In this document: piece by piece, positions 5,145-5,643 of the stretch
How the letters are laid out: every line of letters starts with the position of its first letter
Numbering within the stretch: position 1 is the stretch's first letter
Origin: an uncultured Kingella sp.
Lineage (GTDB): Bacteria; Pseudomonadota; Gammaproteobacteria; Burkholderiales; Neisseriaceae
NCBI GenBank assembly: GCA_916720425.1
Contig: CAKARD010000086.1
Coordinates: 1-5,643, forward strand
Length of the DNA stretch: 5,643 nt
Direction: 5' to 3'
Made by a program: the position numbers and the translations under genes
The notes under the pieces: model-generated
The model's input: only the letters and a program-made list of their open reading frames with translations
What the model was told of the DNA's origin: nothing
Database searches by the model: none

Positions 5145-5643
5145 CTAATAAATCAGCATTTCCTGCATCAGCCGCATGCCCCACTGCCAGCCGCCCATTT
5201 CGCCGTTCAAACGCCCCGTATGCGGCGATACCAGCAGGCGGGCGCGCCATTGTTCGGCCTGCTGCCGCGCCCAGGCTTCGGGGCTGCACTCGTCGCCGCT
5301 GCCGATAACCAGCGCGGTTTTGCAGTTGAAACGGCAGCGCGCAAGAGTGTGGTACTCGTCGTCCTGCCAGGCTTCGCGCGGCGGCGACACCACGCCGGCA
5401 ACACGGCGCTGGGCGGCGGTGTCGGTTTGGTAATACCACGCGGCGGCGGCCAGCGCACCGGCTCCGTAGGCCACCAGCATCACCGCGCCGTTGCCGCGGA
5501 TGGCGGCAAAAGCAGCCTGAACGCCGCGCTGCCATTGCTCGATGCTTTGGGCAGCCGAGCAGGCGGTGCTCTGCACCATCGGATAGCTGTATTCCCAGCG
5601 CTCGCTCCACAGCGCGGGCTCGCCGGCGTCGCGCACAATCAGC
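5145..5643 (-). CDS. RBBP9/YdeN-like alpha/beta hydrolase, probable pseudo-enzyme (5' end cut by window edge)
   Basis: The frame is open to the right edge. The codons before the GTG at 5636 read L-I, so that GTG is an internal valine in LIVRDAGEPALW and not a start. The true start lies outside, probably only a few residues away. The fold is recognised by order: a W-rich N-terminus, VMLVAYGAGALAAAAW at the nucleophile elbow, RVAGVVSPP, the strand TALVIGSGDECSPE, then LLVSPHTGRLNGEMGGW. In RBBP9/YdeN proteins these positions usually read VAHSLG, SxDxxCS and GHAGHIN. Here the serine is glycine (codon 5463-5465), the aspartate is kept (5292-5294) and the histidine is arginine (5211-5213). Catalysis by the usual triad is therefore unlikely. 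It is convergent with the tRNA and distinctly GC-rich. No substrate can be proposed. Confidence 0.8.
   Translation of the reverse strand, partial: LIVRDAGEPALWSERWEYSYPMVQSTACSAAQSIEQWQRGVQAAFAAIRGNGAVMLVAYGAGALAAAAWYYQTDTAAQRRVAGVVSPPREAWQDDEYHTLARCRFNCKTALVIGSGDECSPEAWARQQAEQWRARLLVSPHTGRLNGEMGGWQWGMRLMQEMLIY

Noticed and set aside
4970..5308. Plus-strand open frame of 112 codons starting inside the tRNA
   Set aside because: It runs through the tRNA and both terminator hairpins and is antisense to the hydrolase gene.
5077..5610. Minus-strand open frame of 177 codons overlapping the hydrolase
   Set aside because: It is arginine- and alanine-rich, in another frame of a GC-rich gene, lacks any recognisable domain, and the overlapping frame has clear alpha/beta hydrolase features.
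4955..5643. Genomic island inserted at the tRNA-Arg 3' end
   Set aside because: Not adopted as the main explanation: no integrase, no repeat of the tRNA 3' end and no cargo-like gene is seen in the 600 bases available. It stays possible because the window ends soon after.
1..5643. CRISPR array, insertion sequence, toxin-antitoxin or other new system
   Set aside because: No spaced direct repeats, transposase or inverted IS ends were found. The TTG repeats at about 100-1700 are glutamine codons of smc read from the other strand.

Overview
The window holds six protein-coding genes, two of them cut by the window edges, and one tRNA. It divides into two blocks that do not look like the same genome. 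By eye, positions 1 to about 4955 are roughly 40-45% G+C. Positions after about 5031 are close to two thirds G+C.

Left block (1-4954): every gene is on the minus strand. Reading in the direction of transcription, a sigma70-like promoter (4878-4907) precedes an unrecognised 97-residue protein, dUTPase (dut), 5-formyltetrahydrofolate cyclo-ligase, and the Mrp/ApbC P-loop Fe-S cluster carrier. These four genes are packed with spacings of 8, 3 and 0 nt and end at a clean rho-independent terminator (2421-2445). After about 150 nt comes smc, the chromosome-condensation ATPase, whose first 765 codons are visible and open to the left edge. The dut, mrp and smc products look proteobacterial, probably gamma or beta, but I cannot name a genus. 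Three of the four operon genes have metabolic or maintenance roles: dUTPase removes dUTP and supplies dUMP, the cyclo-ligase returns 5-formyl-THF to the folate pool that thymidylate synthase draws on, and Mrp handles Fe-S clusters.

Junction (4955-5030): a complete plus-strand tRNA-Arg(CCG) with encoded CCA. Its promoter lies in the AT-rich block and its terminator in the GC-rich block.

Right block (5031-5643): a double stem-loop terminator is built from an inverted pair of GCAGCCTGAA. This is the core of a DNA uptake sequence dialect of Neisseriaceae (Kingella-type). It is followed by the convergent 3' end of an RBBP9/YdeN-like alpha/beta hydrolase in which two of the three catalytic residues appear to be replaced. 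No such uptake sequence occurs in the 4.95 kb to the left. The abrupt change at a conserved tRNA fits either a chimeric (misassembled or metagenomic) contig or a horizontal-transfer boundary.

I found no convincing new defence, mobile or RNA system. The points most worth checking are the tRNA junction, the nested DUS terminators, the predicted pseudo-hydrolase, the glutamine-rich SMC arm and the orphan first gene of the dut operon.
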